DNA from: CAWVSB01 sp036960375
GTDB lineage: Bacteria; Pseudomonadota; Gammaproteobacteria; Pseudomonadales; CAWVSB01
DNA: 64,000 nucleotides
NCBI GenBank assembly: GCA_036960375.1
Contig: JBALVY010000006.1
Span: 1-64,000, forward strand
Direction: 5' to 3'
Notes under the pieces: generated by a model
The model's database searches: none
The model's input: the letters and a program-made list of their open reading frames with translations, nothing else
Told to the model about the DNA's origin: nothing
Part shown: one piece after another, positions 42,556-49,625 of the stretch
Layout: every line of letters starts with the position of its first letter
How positions within the stretch are numbered: the first letter of the stretch is position 1
Position numbers and translations under genes: made by a program

Positions 42556-43824
42556 ATGACCAAGACGGATAAGCAGAATGATATCGCGACGAAGCGACTG
42601 CCTATACTGCTGTTTGCGGTGATGAGTATGGGGATGGGGCAAACGGTTGTATTTGCGATTATTCCCATGTTGGGTAGAGAATTGTTTGCAGGTTCAGACC
42701 TTGTTTTTGAGTTTGCAGGTTTTGCCCTGCGGCCTACCACAGAGCTATTGATCAATCTTTTAATAGCGGCCGCTTCGTTCACCTATTTCTTGATGACCCC
42801 GTTCTGGGGGCGCCGCTCTGATGTATGGGGACGGCGCAAGGTTATTATTATAGGATTGTTAGGCTACAGTGCGGGCACGGTGCTTTTTAATATCCTTGCT
42901 CAGCTCGGTCTTGATGGCGTGATTGGTGGCTGGATTTTGCTAATCGCGCTGATTATTAGTCGGGTGGCTCTGGCCTTGGTAATGTCTGCCAGTTATCCCG
43001 CGTCTATGGCCTATATCGTTGATGTGACCTCTATAGATAACCGTACCAAGGGCATTAGCAAGCTGGCCGCGGCCAATGGTATCGGCAGTATGTGTGGTCC
43101 TATTCTGGCATCGCTAGCTGGCATCAGCTTTCTCGCCCCCTTATACCTGCAGGGCTTTTTGACGGCGTTGGCCGCTGTTGCCGTTTATCTTTGGATGCCT
43201 GCCACCAGTATTGCGCGGGTGCGCGGCTCGGTGCCGCGTAAACTCCGGTTTTTCGACGCGCGCTACCGCTATTATCTTTTTGTTTCGCTAGTTATGTTCA
43301 CCATGATGGGTATGGTGCAGCAAACCCTGGGTTTCTATTTTCAAGATCGCCTGGGTTTGTCTGGTGTTGATGCTGCGCGTTATTTCTCTTTTGCCATGAT
43401 GGCCTCTTCAGGCGCGATGTTGGCAGCTCAACTGGTGGTGGTTCAGCGACTTGGCTTATCGCCTTCAACACTGCTGAAACTGGGGCTCCCGATTGCGGCA
43501 GTCGGTTATCTTTTGGTCGGACAGGCAGATAGCTTTACCCTGCTGGCGGTGGCCATGTCAGCCTTTGGTTTCGGCATGGGCCTAGCAGGTCCAGGCACAA
43601 GTACTATGGCAACGCTTCAGGTGAGTGCCGATGAGCAAGGGTCTTTGGCCGGCTTACTGTCAGCTGCACCGGGGCTTGGCTATGTACTCGGGCCGTTGCT
43701 GGGAGGATGGTTATATGGGTTGGAATTGACATACCCCTATCATTTGGCTGGCCTGATTATGTTAATGTTGGCATTGTTTAACGTGTTTTATCTCAGACAG
43801 TCGGCTGAAAAAGGCCATAAATAG
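42556..43824 (+). CDS. MFS transporter
   Basis: 422 residues from ATG 42556; in-frame starts upstream (42433, 42508) would add a hydrophilic leader unlike the family. About twelve membrane helices. The loop 2-3 motif F-W-G-R-R-S-D-V-W-G-R-R-K is the standard G-x-x-x-D-R/K-x-G-R-R/K signature of major facilitator drug:H+ antiporters of the TetA/DHA1 type. The motif-C-like P-G-L-G-Y-V-L-G-P-L-L-G-G appears in the second half. Probable efflux pump; substrate unknown. No regulator gene is adjacent. Confidence 0.88.
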   Translation: MTKTDKQNDIATKRLPILLFAVMSMGMGQTVVFAIIPMLGRELFAGSDLVFEFAGFALRPTTELLINLLIAAASFTYFLMTPFWGRRSDVWGRRKVIIIGLLGYSAGTVLFNILAQLGLDGVIGGWILLIALIISRVALALVMSASYPASMAYIVDVTSIDNRTKGISKLAAANGIGSMCGPILASLAGISFLAPLYLQGFLTALAAVAVYLWMPATSIARVRGSVPRKLRFFDARYRYYLFVSLVMFTMMGMVQQTLGFYFQDRLGLSGVDAARYFSFAMMASSGAMLAAQLVVVQRLGLSPSTLLKLGLPIAAVGYLLVGQADSFTLLAVAMSAFGFGMGLAGPGTSTMATLQVSADEQGSLAGLLSAAPGLGYVLGPLLGGWLYGLELTYPYHLAGLIMLMLALFNVFYLRQSAEKGHK

Positions 43825-44032
43825 GTAAAATAGGCTGCCTGTTTATTCTGTCTGTAAGAAAATGTGATTTTCTACCCATTTTGCGGTGTTTTTTTAATTG
43901 ACTTAGCGTTATAGTTTTTAGCTGTGAAGTGGGTCGCTATTTAAGGTATAGTCGGCGCAGTAAGAAGAACCTAATAAAAATTGAAGTCTTTAAGATACTT
44001 CTATAACTAACAATAATTAATACGGTACCTGC

Positions 44033-45295
44033 ATGCGTAGAATTCTCATTTCGCTTATAGCTTCCTTAGTATGGATCCCCTTTGCGCTGGCCGTAGATGG
44101 ACCCGACGGGACGACTCTCAATGGATTGGCGAGCTTTACCGAGTTGAAAAGGCCTATGTATATTGGTGCCTATTATAGTGATGTACCCTCTGGAGATGCC
44201 GAAGAGATCCTGCAAACTACAGGGCGTCGCAGAATGGATATGCGGGTTAATGCGCGCCGTTGGACTCCGCGACGTTTTTCCAGTCAATGGACTCAGGCAT
44301 TGTTAATTAACTCTACACCTGAACAACTAAGCCGCTTTGATGATGCTTTTGTTCAATTTAACAATTTACCCAGAGAGACTTTTGTCTACGGTGACCAGAT
44401 AGTTGTTGATGGCTACCCGGATGGCAAGACGGTAGTTCGCGTTAATGGGGTAGAGATGCTCAATGTCAAACGCTCAGGGTTTTTTGAGCTGTTGATGAGT
44501 AAATGGATCGGCGCCAGACCTCCTTCAAGTGAATTTAAGGCTTCAATTCTCAGCCAAAACCCGGATTTGGATCTTTATGCCGAGTTTGAGAACATAGTGC
44601 CGAGTGAGGAGCGTAAGGCGACTATAGCTGGCTGGATGGGCGGTACTGCGGCGGTTGCGAAGGCTAAGCCCAAACCCAAACCCAAACCCAAACCCGAACC
44701 AGCTCCAGAGCCGGTGGTTGCCGTTGTTGAGCCTGCTGCAGAAGATCCAGCGACCACGTCTGCTGCAGTCGCCCCTACAATAGACCCTACAATAGACCCT
44801 ACAATAGACCCTACAATAGACCCTACAATAGACCCTGCAGAGACGCTAGCGACAGCGCCTGCTGCTGAGTCCGTGCCAGACGAACCTGCTACTGCACCCA
44901 CTACCGAAGTCGCTGCAGCTACCGGGCCAGAAGCGGAAGAAGAATACTACGACGAAGAAGAAGAGCCGGAGATGGATCCGGCAATGTATAAGATGCAACA
45001 GGAGACGCTGCTTCGGGTTTATCGCAGTGCGATAGTTAAACGGACCCTTAAGCAGGTTAAATACCCTCGTCGTGCAGTCAAACGCAATCAGCAGGGCTTG
45101 GTTGTGCTTTCAGTGACGGTCGACCGGCAAGGCCTGGTTAAGACGATTGTTGCTAAAGAAGAGGCCAAGTATCAGCTACTGAACGATGCGGCATTACAAG
45201 CTCTCAGCGATGCAGGGCAGTTTCCTGCCGTACCTGCCGGTCTTGATGGTGAGACTATAACGGTAGAAATTCCGGTTCGTTTTATTCTGCAGTAA
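44033..45295 (+). CDS. Periplasmic fusion: chalcone-isomerase-like domain, repeat linker, TonB C-terminal domain
   Basis: 420 residues. Signal peptide 1-20 (cleavage after A-L-A). Residues about 30-175 look like the bacterial chalcone-isomerase-like domain: M-R-V-N-A-R-R-W-T-P-R-R-F, then V-R-V-N-G-V and K-W-I-G-A-R-P-P-S-S-E-F-K. No flavonoid enzyme activity is implied. A linker follows with a Lys-Pro run (212-221), five T-I-D-P units (249-268) and an acidic stretch (300-313). Residues about 328-420 match the TonB C-terminal fold (Y-P-R-R-A-V-K-R, G-L-V-V-L-S-V-T-V-D-R-Q-G, and A-L-x-A-L near the end). There is no N-terminal TonB anchor helix other than the signal peptide. Role unknown. Confidence 0.75.
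   Translation: MRRILISLIASLVWIPFALAVDGPDGTTLNGLASFTELKRPMYIGAYYSDVPSGDAEEILQTTGRRRMDMRVNARRWTPRRFSSQWTQALLINSTPEQLSRFDDAFVQFNNLPRETFVYGDQIVVDGYPDGKTVVRVNGVEMLNVKRSGFFELLMSKWIGARPPSSEFKASILSQNPDLDLYAEFENIVPSEERKATIAGWMGGTAAVAKAKPKPKPKPKPEPAPEPVVAVVEPAAEDPATTSAAVAPTIDPTIDPTIDPTIDPTIDPAETLATAPAAESVPDEPATAPTTEVAAATGPEAEEEYYDEEEEPEMDPAMYKMQQETLLRVYRSAIVKRTLKQVKYPRRAVKRNQQGLVVLSVTVDRQGLVKTIVAKEEAKYQLLNDAALQALSDAGQFPAVPAGLDGETITVEIPVRFILQ
44669..44692. repeat. Hexanucleotide repeat (CCCAAA)4
   Basis: Four perfect tandem copies encode the Lys-Pro run of the fusion protein's linker. In-frame unit length. Confidence 0.95.
44774..44833. repeat. Five tandem 12-bp repeats encoding Thr-Ile-Asp-Pro
   Basis: The unit CCTACAATAGAC occurs five times without a mismatch, which implies recent slippage or strong homogenisation. 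Each copy adds four residues and keeps frame. Confidence 0.97.
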
Positions 45296-45316
45296 GCTTT
45301 TGTCATCTCAGTATCC

Positions 45317-45349
45317 AAACCCGTATCAATATCATTGATGCGGGTTTTT
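45317..45349 (+). terminator. Terminator after the TonB-domain fusion gene
   Basis: AAACCCGTATCAAT / ATTGATGCGGGTTT stem followed by TTTTT. Confidence 0.9.
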
Positions 45350-45415
45350 CTTATGCTTGTTTAAAAACTCGTTATACTTGTCGCTACATTCCATACCTGG
45401 TAAATACTTCACCTT

Positions 45416-46822
45416 ATGGCTATAAAAGACACAGCTAAGAACTTTCTCCACAGAGGCAAGGTCTATACCGCACCGTGGGAAAATGCTCTCGATAAAATTC
45501 TTACACCTTTTGAGGAGTTTATTCATCGACAGTCAACCAGCGGAATTTTGCTGCTGCTTTGCGGTGTTATTGCCTTAGTTATTGCCAATACGGATCTTTA
45601 CTCCTTATACCAATCAGTCATTGGTGGCTATTTTTCCGTTGGAACCGAAGATTTTAGACTTTCCATGTCGGTACATCATTGGGTCAACGATGGCTTAATG
45701 GCATTCTTTTTTCTGCTAGTTGGCTTGGAGCTAAAGCGCGAATTTTTGGTCGGGGAGCTCGCCGAGCGACGCAAGGCGGTGGTGCCTATTATGGCCGCAA
45801 TAGGCGGTATGGTAGTGCCAGCACTATGTTATTACGCGATTAATCCAGAAGGTGTGGCTGCTAATGGTTGGGGTATTCCGATGGCGACCGATATTGCTTT
45901 CGCAGTCGGTATCCTGGCCATTCTGGGCGATAGAGTACCCAAGAGCTTGTTGATGTTTCTTGTCGCGCTGGCGATCGTCGATGATTTGGGCGCGATACTG
46001 GTGATTGCCGTGTTTTACACTCACGATTTACAAGTTGACGGCTTGTTCTATAGCGCAATATGGGTAGCGATGCTGGCTGTCCTTAACTTGGCTGGAGTGC
46101 GTAAAACCTTGCCTTACCTGTTGGTCGGTTTATTGCTATGGCTGGCTCTCCACTACTCTGGTGTCCATGCAACCCTGGCTGGTGTACTGACGGCCTTTGC
46201 TATTCCAGCTCGGCCAAAATACGATCCATTGGCGTTCTCCAGCAGGGTAGAGCGGCTAATGGATAGATTCAGGGCGAGTATTAAGCCGGGTGAAGATATC
46301 ATGCGTAATGAAGAGTTACGCGCTGTAGTCCAGAGTTTGTCCGCGGGTGTGAGTCTTGTGCAGGCGCCGCTGCAGAAACTCGAGCACAATTTACATATAC
46401 CCGTTACCTATATGGTTATCCCCATTTTTGCCTTGGTCAACGCCGGTATCCCCCTGGCCGGTGTGACTGGAGAAAATGGCGTTACCAGCCCTATCAGTAT
46501 TGGCATCATGTTTGGTCTGTTGGTTGGTAAACCTGCAGGAATTGTTTTAGCGACATTTCTGGCCGTAAAGCTGGGCTGGGGTAACCTGCCAGCCGGTTGT
46601 CGCTTTAGCCACATTCTAGGGGTAGGTTTCTTAGGTGGTATTGGCTTTACTATGTCGATATTTATCGCAGATTTAGGCTTTTTGGGGCAGCCAGATGCGC
46701 TGCTTATGGCTAAAACAGGGGTGCTAGTTGGATCTTTTGTGGCAGGCGTTTTGGGTTATTTGATATTGAGATTAAGTAGCACAGGAACCGTTTCGAAACC
46801 CGGCTCTCTAAATGATAGCTAA
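45416..46822 (+). CDS. nhaA: Na+/H+ antiporter NhaA
   Basis: 468 residues; the E. coli protein has 388, the excess being an N-terminal cytoplasmic extension of about 25 residues and a loop and tail extension. Twelve membrane helices. Key residues: the two adjacent aspartates D189-D190 in A-I-V-D-D-L-G-A-I (E. coli D163/D164), the T-D-I-A-F-A segment of the unwound helix, and E-L-K-R-E-F-L-V-G-E-L near the pH sensor. Expels sodium in exchange for protons, expected in a marine cell. The ribosome site is weak. Confidence 0.96.
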   Translation: MAIKDTAKNFLHRGKVYTAPWENALDKILTPFEEFIHRQSTSGILLLLCGVIALVIANTDLYSLYQSVIGGYFSVGTEDFRLSMSVHHWVNDGLMAFFFLLVGLELKREFLVGELAERRKAVVPIMAAIGGMVVPALCYYAINPEGVAANGWGIPMATDIAFAVGILAILGDRVPKSLLMFLVALAIVDDLGAILVIAVFYTHDLQVDGLFYSAIWVAMLAVLNLAGVRKTLPYLLVGLLLWLALHYSGVHATLAGVLTAFAIPARPKYDPLAFSSRVERLMDRFRASIKPGEDIMRNEELRAVVQSLSAGVSLVQAPLQKLEHNLHIPVTYMVIPIFALVNAGIPLAGVTGENGVTSPISIGIMFGLLVGKPAGIVLATFLAVKLGWGNLPAGCRFSHILGVGFLGGIGFTMSIFIADLGFLGQPDALLMAKTGVLVGSFVAGVLGYLILRLSSTGTVSKPGSLNDS

Positions 46823-46839
46823 ATTGGAGGAGTTCTTCT

Positions 46840-47007
46840 ATGTGTCGTTATTTTGTCTTGTTCGGAATCTTGTTTTCGCTTGCCTCGGGACCTGCCTTGA
46901 CTGCTGATGCTTCGGTAGACTCAGCTGACGTGCCGACTAAGCGCTGCCTGAGTAAATTCACACTTTATGACGTGGAAGCAGAAAAAGCGGCCAAAGCCGA
47001 AAATTAA
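46840..47007 (+). CDS. 55-residue secreted peptide, unknown
   Basis: Short gene with a strong ribosome site (TTGGAGGAG, 7 bases before ATG) 17 bases after the nhaA stop. The product starts M-C-R-Y-F-V-L-F-G-I-L-F-S-L-A with a signal peptide (likely cleavage near residue 22, A-L-T-A), leaving about 33 residues with a single cysteine (C36) in T-K-R-C-L-S-K-F and an Ala/Glu/Lys-rich end. A bidirectional terminator follows directly. The ribosome site, signal peptide and terminator make a real gene likely. I know no family for it. Confidence 0.65.
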   Translation: MCRYFVLFGILFSLASGPALTADASVDSADVPTKRCLSKFTLYDVEAEKAAKAEN

Positions 47008-47018
47008 AAGTATGGAAC

Positions 47019-47051
47019 AATAAAAATGCCGCTAATAGCGGCATTTTTATT
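47019..47051. terminator. Bidirectional terminator between nhaA operon and gltA
   Basis: AATAAAAATGCCGCTA / TAGCGGCATTTTTATT: a GC-rich stem flanked by A5 and T5, between convergent genes. Confidence 0.93.
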
Positions 47052-47069
47052 GTTCGGTCGTGAATGTCG

Positions 47070-48353
47070 TTATTCGGCGTCAGGATAGTCTCTTGGGCCA
47101 TGACCAGTATAAAGCTGGCGTGGACGTCCAATGCGGTAAGGGTTGCTGATCATTTCGTGCCAATGAGCAATCCATCCCACGGTACGGCCTACGGCAAATA
47201 TCACAGTAAACATACTAGTGGGGATGCCAATCGCTTTGAGAATGATACCAGAGTAGAAATCTACGTTGGGGTACAGTTTCTTCTCAATAAAGTAAGGGTC
47301 TTTAAGGGCGATTTGCTCCAGACGCATGGCAATTTTTAGTAGCGGATCATTGTCCATACCCAGATCTTTAAGCACCTCATCGGCGGTTTCCTTCATAACC
47401 TTGGCTCTGGGATCAAAGTTTTTGTATACACGATGACCAAAGCCCATTAGGCGGAACGGGTCGTTTTTATCTTTAGCGCGAGCCACAAATTCTTCAATAT
47501 TTGATTCGTCGCCAATCTCTTCCAGCATCTCTAGCACTGCTTCGTTGGCTCCTCCATGAGATGGACCCCACAGGGCCGCAATACCGGAAGCTATACATGC
47601 GAAGGGGTTGGCACCTGTGGAGCCTGCCAGTCGAACTGTTGAGGTAGAGGCGTTTTGCTCGTGATCTGCGTGTAGTAGGAAAATACGATCCATTGCTTTG
47701 GCTAAAACAGGACTTACCTTGTAGTCATCGCAAGGCGTGCCAAACATCATGTAGAGGAAGTTTTCAGCATAGTCGAGTTCATTGCGTGGATACATAAAGG
47801 GCTGACCGACTGAGTACTTATAGCTCATCGCAGCCAAGGTAGGTATTTTTGCAATCAGGCGATGGGCTGAAATTCTACGATGCTCGGCATTGGAGATATC
47901 TACGGAGTCATGATAGAAGGCCGAAAGTGCTCCCACCACGCCAATCATGATGGCCATAGGGTGGGCATCGCGGCGAAAGCCGTGAAAGAAATTACTGAGT
48001 TGATCATGCACCATTGTGTGGTGAGTGATCGTATTGGTGAAATCGGCTTTTTCTTCAGCCGTGGGCAACTCACCGTAGAGCAGCAAGTAGCACGTTTCCA
48101 GGTAATCCGACTTGGCGGCCAGTTGTTCTATAGGGTAGCCGCGGTGCAGAAGCACACCTTTATCTCCGTCTATGTAAGTTATTTTTGACTCACAGGCCGC
48201 AGTTGCTACAAAGCCGGGGTCATAGGTGAACAGTCCTTTGGAGGTGAGTTGGGAAACATCGACAACATCAGGCCCTATCGTACCGTGTAATACTGGTAGA
48301 TCCAGTGCTTCATCCAAGCCATCGATTGTTAAAGTTGCTTTGCGCTCACTCAT
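47070..48353 (-). CDS. gltA: Citrate synthase (type II, hexameric type)
   Basis: 427 residues, the same length as the E. coli enzyme. Active-site segments: H-A-D-H-E-Q-N-A-S-T-S, G-P-S-H-G-G-A-N-E-A, M-G-F-G-H-R-V-Y-K and, near the C-terminus, S-G-I-I-L-K-A-I-G-I-P. It condenses oxaloacetate and acetyl-CoA to start the TCA cycle. AGGAG sits 7 bases before the ATG. Divergent from sdhC; an excellent sigma70 promoter lies 80-107 bases upstream. Confidence 0.98.
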   Translation of the reverse strand: MSERKATLTIDGLDEALDLPVLHGTIGPDVVDVSQLTSKGLFTYDPGFVATAACESKITYIDGDKGVLLHRGYPIEQLAAKSDYLETCYLLLYGELPTAEEKADFTNTITHHTMVHDQLSNFFHGFRRDAHPMAIMIGVVGALSAFYHDSVDISNAEHRRISAHRLIAKIPTLAAMSYKYSVGQPFMYPRNELDYAENFLYMMFGTPCDDYKVSPVLAKAMDRIFLLHADHEQNASTSTVRLAGSTGANPFACIASGIAALWGPSHGGANEAVLEMLEEIGDESNIEEFVARAKDKNDPFRLMGFGHRVYKNFDPRAKVMKETADEVLKDLGMDNDPLLKIAMRLEQIALKDPYFIEKKLYPNVDFYSGIILKAIGIPTSMFTVIFAVGRTVGWIAHWHEMISNPYRIGRPRQLYTGHGPRDYPDAE

Positions 48354-48432
48354 TTTTTGCTCCTGTGTGGTGATATTACGTCTCTGTCGGACAGGAGATA
48401 GCGATCTGCCATTCCTATCACAGGGGAGGACA

Positions 48433-48460
48433 ACTATAGAGTCTCGAACGTAATTGTCAA
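48433..48460 (-). promoter_or_regulatory. Sigma70 promoter of gltA
   Basis: On the minus strand a consensus TTGACA (48455-48460) and TATAGT (48433-48438) are separated by 16 bases. The leader of about 70 bases contains a short hairpin (TCTCCTGTC / GACAGAGA). Confidence 0.8.
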
Positions 48461-48749
48461 TTCGCCAAGGGTATAATGGTTATTCATTTGACTTAGGGCA
48501 TCATGTTTTGCGGTTTAGTAGGCCGCTCATTAGCATATATAGACAGGCTCCCAGACAGTTATGATATGCTTGCTGCCCTGGAAACTGGGGGCAAATGCCG
48601 CCTGGGCTCGGTTTCTTTCTGGACATTGCGATAGGTGGGCAATACCGAGCTACTGAGGCTAGGATGAGGGCCCGCTAATCTGATTTTTTAAAAATCGAGA
48701 TCTGATACCTTAAGGAACAATATAAGCTCTATCAATTACTGGTAACACA
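48461..48749. other. Intergenic region between the gltA and sdh promoters
   Basis: No gene is visible on either strand. The central part (48570-48650) can fold into stem-loops and is listed separately. An AT-rich palindrome GATTTTTTAAAAATC follows at about 48682-48696. The rest shows nothing I can name. Confidence 0.5.
48570..48650 (+). ncRNA. Candidate structured RNA, unassigned
   Basis: Stem A: TTGC(TG)CCC (48570-48578) with GGGGCAA (48588-48594). Stem B: GCTCGGT (48606-48612) with ACCGAGC (48644-48650), enclosing stem C: ATTGC (48625-48629) with GCAAT (48639-48643), which stacks directly on the 3' side of B and leaves a 12-base 5' bulge. No known RNA family was recognised, and no clear promoter or T-tract terminator was found, so this may be chance or a DNA-level element. 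The strand is a guess. Confidence 0.25.
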
Positions 48750-48778
48750 TTGTAATTAGGCTAGGCAATGCCTATAAT
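48750..48778 (+). promoter_or_regulatory. Sigma70 promoter of the sdh operon
   Basis: TTGTAA (48750-48755), a 17-base spacer and a consensus TATAAT (48773-48778), 83 bases before the sdhC start. Confidence 0.8.
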
Positions 48779-48861
48779 TCGCCGCGATTTTCCGGCATTG
48801 TGACTGTTTAGTCTAGATTCCTGTCATCCACAGCCCAAAGGGCTATAAAGGTGTGTAAAAA

Positions 48862-49236
48862 GTGACCGATAAACGACCTGTTAACATGGATTTGGGGGCG
48901 TTCAGCTTCCCAATTACCGCTATTGCATCCATCCTGCATCGAGCCTCAGGGGTATTTATATTCGCCGGCGTTGCAGTTCTTCTTTGCTTACTGGAATCGT
49001 CTCTGAGCTCAGCCGAAGGCTTCGCTGATGTTGTCGCCTGCCTGAGTGGCCCATTGGCCAAACTGGTAGTTTGGGCGATTATGGCCGGTCTTATCTACCA
49101 CATCTGTGCTGGTGTTAGGCACCTGATCATGGATATGGGTATCGGCGAGACCTTGGAAGGCGGCGTATTGGGTGCCAGACTGGTATTTGCAGTATCGGTG
49201 GTTCTTATCTTAGTGGCGGGGTTATGGATATGGTAA
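48862..49236 (+). CDS. sdhC: Succinate dehydrogenase cytochrome b556 subunit
   Basis: 124 residues from a GTG start with AAAGGTG upstream. Begins R-P-V-N-M-D-L and F-P-I-T-A-I-A-S-I-L-H-R-A-S-G, the family signature with quinone-site Ser and Arg. Three membrane helices. The heme ligand His is in Y-H-I-C-A-G-V-R-H. With SdhD it anchors complex II and binds heme b and ubiquinone. Overlaps sdhD. Confidence 0.95.
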   Translation: MTDKRPVNMDLGAFSFPITAIASILHRASGVFIFAGVAVLLCLLESSLSSAEGFADVVACLSGPLAKLVVWAIMAGLIYHICAGVRHLIMDMGIGETLEGGVLGARLVFAVSVVLILVAGLWIW

Positions 49237-49619
49237 AGGCAGTTACCAATTTTGGTCGTAGTGGTTTGTCGGATTGGTTGGTACAGCGAGTTACTGCAGT
49301 CGTTCTTCTTGCTTATGCTCTCTGTATAGGCAGTGTTTTGATCTGCACGCCGGATCTTGGCTATGAAGCGTGGAAGGCAACATTCGAAAGTACCAGTATG
49401 AAGGTATTCAGTCTGGCCGCCATTTTTTCTTTGGCCGCACACGCGTGGATCGGAATGTGGGCGGTATCGACCGACTACTTGATCGAACGTGTTTTGCGTA
49501 TCAAAACCAACGATTTTTTAGCTTCAAAAGCGAATCTATTGCGTTGGATATTTCAGGCAGTCTGCGCAGTGGTGATTTTTTACTACGTGGTCTGGGCCGT
49601 TCAGATTCTTTGGGGATAA
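49230..49619 (+). CDS. sdhD: Succinate dehydrogenase membrane anchor subunit
   Basis: 129 residues from ATG 49230 (ATG 49224 is two codons earlier); the family starts M-V, which favours 49230. Three membrane helices, R-V-T-A-V-V-L-L-A-Y at the quinone end of helix 1, and the H-A-W-I-G-M-W helix with the heme-side His. It overlaps the sdhC stop by 7 bases and is followed 6 bases later by sdhA. Confidence 0.93.
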   Translation: MVKAVTNFGRSGLSDWLVQRVTAVVLLAYALCIGSVLICTPDLGYEAWKATFESTSMKVFSLAAIFSLAAHAWIGMWAVSTDYLIERVLRIKTNDFLASKANLLRWIFQAVCAVVIFYYVVWAVQILWG

Positions 49620-49625
49620 GTAATA

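Noticed and set aside
44669..44833. Possible CRISPR-like or telomere-like repeat
   Set aside because: Units of 6 and 12 bp are contiguous without spacers and are in frame within a coding region, so they are simple tandem repeats.
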